This document shows, in pieces, positions 5,283 through 5,659 of a stretch of DNA of 5,659 bases. Every line of letters starts with the position of its first letter. The first letter of the stretch is position 1. The DNA is from an uncultured Campylobacter sp. (lineage in GTDB: Bacteria > Campylobacterota > Campylobacteria > Campylobacterales > Campylobacteraceae): contig NZ_CALKTS010000249.1 in the NCBI RefSeq assembly GCF_937997595.1, forward strand, positions 1 through 5,659. The letters run 5' to 3'. A program made the position numbers and the translations under genes. Under the pieces are notes generated by a model. That model made no database searches, was not told the origin of the DNA, and worked only from the letters and a program-made list of their open reading frames with translations.

Positions 5283-5659
5283 CGGCACGCCTCGCACCGC
5301 TGTATTTTACGTCGCGCACGCAGCCTGCTGACATAATCCCACGCCCTTTTGATCGTAAATCTTATTCCACCTCCCTAATGGGGCAAAATTTACGTTAAAA
5401 TTTATACGAAATTGCCGTATGAGGTATGCTTTAGTGCAGCCATATAAAAATCAATGAGCATAAAATTTTACCTAAAAATTTGCACCCGCTCGCAATAATA
5501 CTCGTCTTAAATTTACATAAGACGTTAAAAAACTATGCATGTCCCGTCGTAGCTACTGCTTCAAACTCTCCGTTAAAATTATATTAAACTCGTAAAGTCG
5601 CGCGTTCACTATACGCTACCGGGCTTGTATTGCACTCACCAAGCTCATCCTCATCAATG

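Larger units (their letters stand above)
5200..5659. other. Long spacer without a supported gene
   Basis: I find no credible coding sequence on either strand in these 460 bases. Contents are a weak terminator-like hairpin at 5207-5225, a GC-rich island at about 5251-5330 (50 of 80 bases G or C by hand count) in otherwise AT-rich sequence, and two hairpins. One hairpin pairs 5354-5360 with 5388-5394, with CCC/GGG inside. The other is a perfect 7-bp stem, CGTCTTA (5503-5509) with TAAGACG (5518-5524), around an 8-base loop. The motif GCGAAATTTTA at 5230-5240 also occurs at 387-397 and 2914-2924. No tRNA, rRNA, tmRNA, SRP RNA or RNase P RNA signature was recognised. Confidence 0.6.

Noticed and set aside
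5243..5374. Arginine-rich minus-strand open frame of 43 codons over the GC-rich island
   Set aside because: No usable start codon or ribosome-binding site exists before its last third. The arginine content simply reflects GC-rich sequence.
5566..5576. Minus-strand GGAGAGTTTGA resembling the 5' end of 16S rRNA
   Set aside because: The match stops after 11 bases and the following sequence (AGCAGTAGC) does not continue as 16S, so it is a coincidence.
5584..5658. Minus-strand frame open from the window edge (24 codons, IDEDELGEC... ending LRV)
   Set aside because: The frame is too short to exceed chance, resembles no family I recognise, and has no terminator directly after it. It could be the end of a leftward gene, but the sequence past 5659 would be needed.

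Overview
The window looks like a chromosomal segment of a Campylobacter-type epsilonproteobacterium (Campylobacterota). The signs are an AspA protein with the Campylobacter-like text GRTELEDAVP, an aspA-dcuA gene pair, a PEB4-like PPIase tail, TTTAAG/TATAAT-type promoters, and AT-rich spacers around coding sequence of more moderate GC. The fairly GC-rich codon use suggests an oral or commensal lineage rather than C. jejuni. The species is inferred and was not tested.

All supported genes are on the plus strand. Positions 1-201 are the 3' end of a SurA/PEB4-like periplasmic peptidyl-prolyl isomerase, followed by a long nested stem-loop and T tract (212-294). A DedA-family membrane protein occupies 436-1035. 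After a 315-base AT-rich gap with two overlapping sigma70-like promoters comes aspartate ammonia-lyase aspA (1351-2757). A 287-base spacer full of AATTCC-type repeats separates it from the dicarboxylate antiporter dcuA (3045-4388), which ends in a textbook intrinsic terminator (4408-4433). A KefF-like flavodoxin-fold NAD(P)H oxidoreductase lies at 4672-5199 behind its own -10 box. The last 460 bases hold no convincing gene, but contain hairpins and a short GC-rich island.

aspA and dcuA form the functional core. AspA deaminates aspartate to fumarate and ammonia. DcuA exchanges external aspartate, fumarate or malate for internal succinate, so the pair supports amino-acid catabolism and fumarate respiration under low oxygen. 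The other genes are independent housekeeping functions: outer-membrane protein folding, membrane lipid or proton-motive-force homeostasis, and quinone or electrophile reduction.

I see no phage, transposon, CRISPR or evident new multi-gene system. The most unusual content is in the spacers: a dispersed family of short AATTCC/AAATTT-centred repeats, including four GAATTC hexamers within about 180 bases, a 24-base direct repeat, and a roughly 28-base element shared by two spacers.
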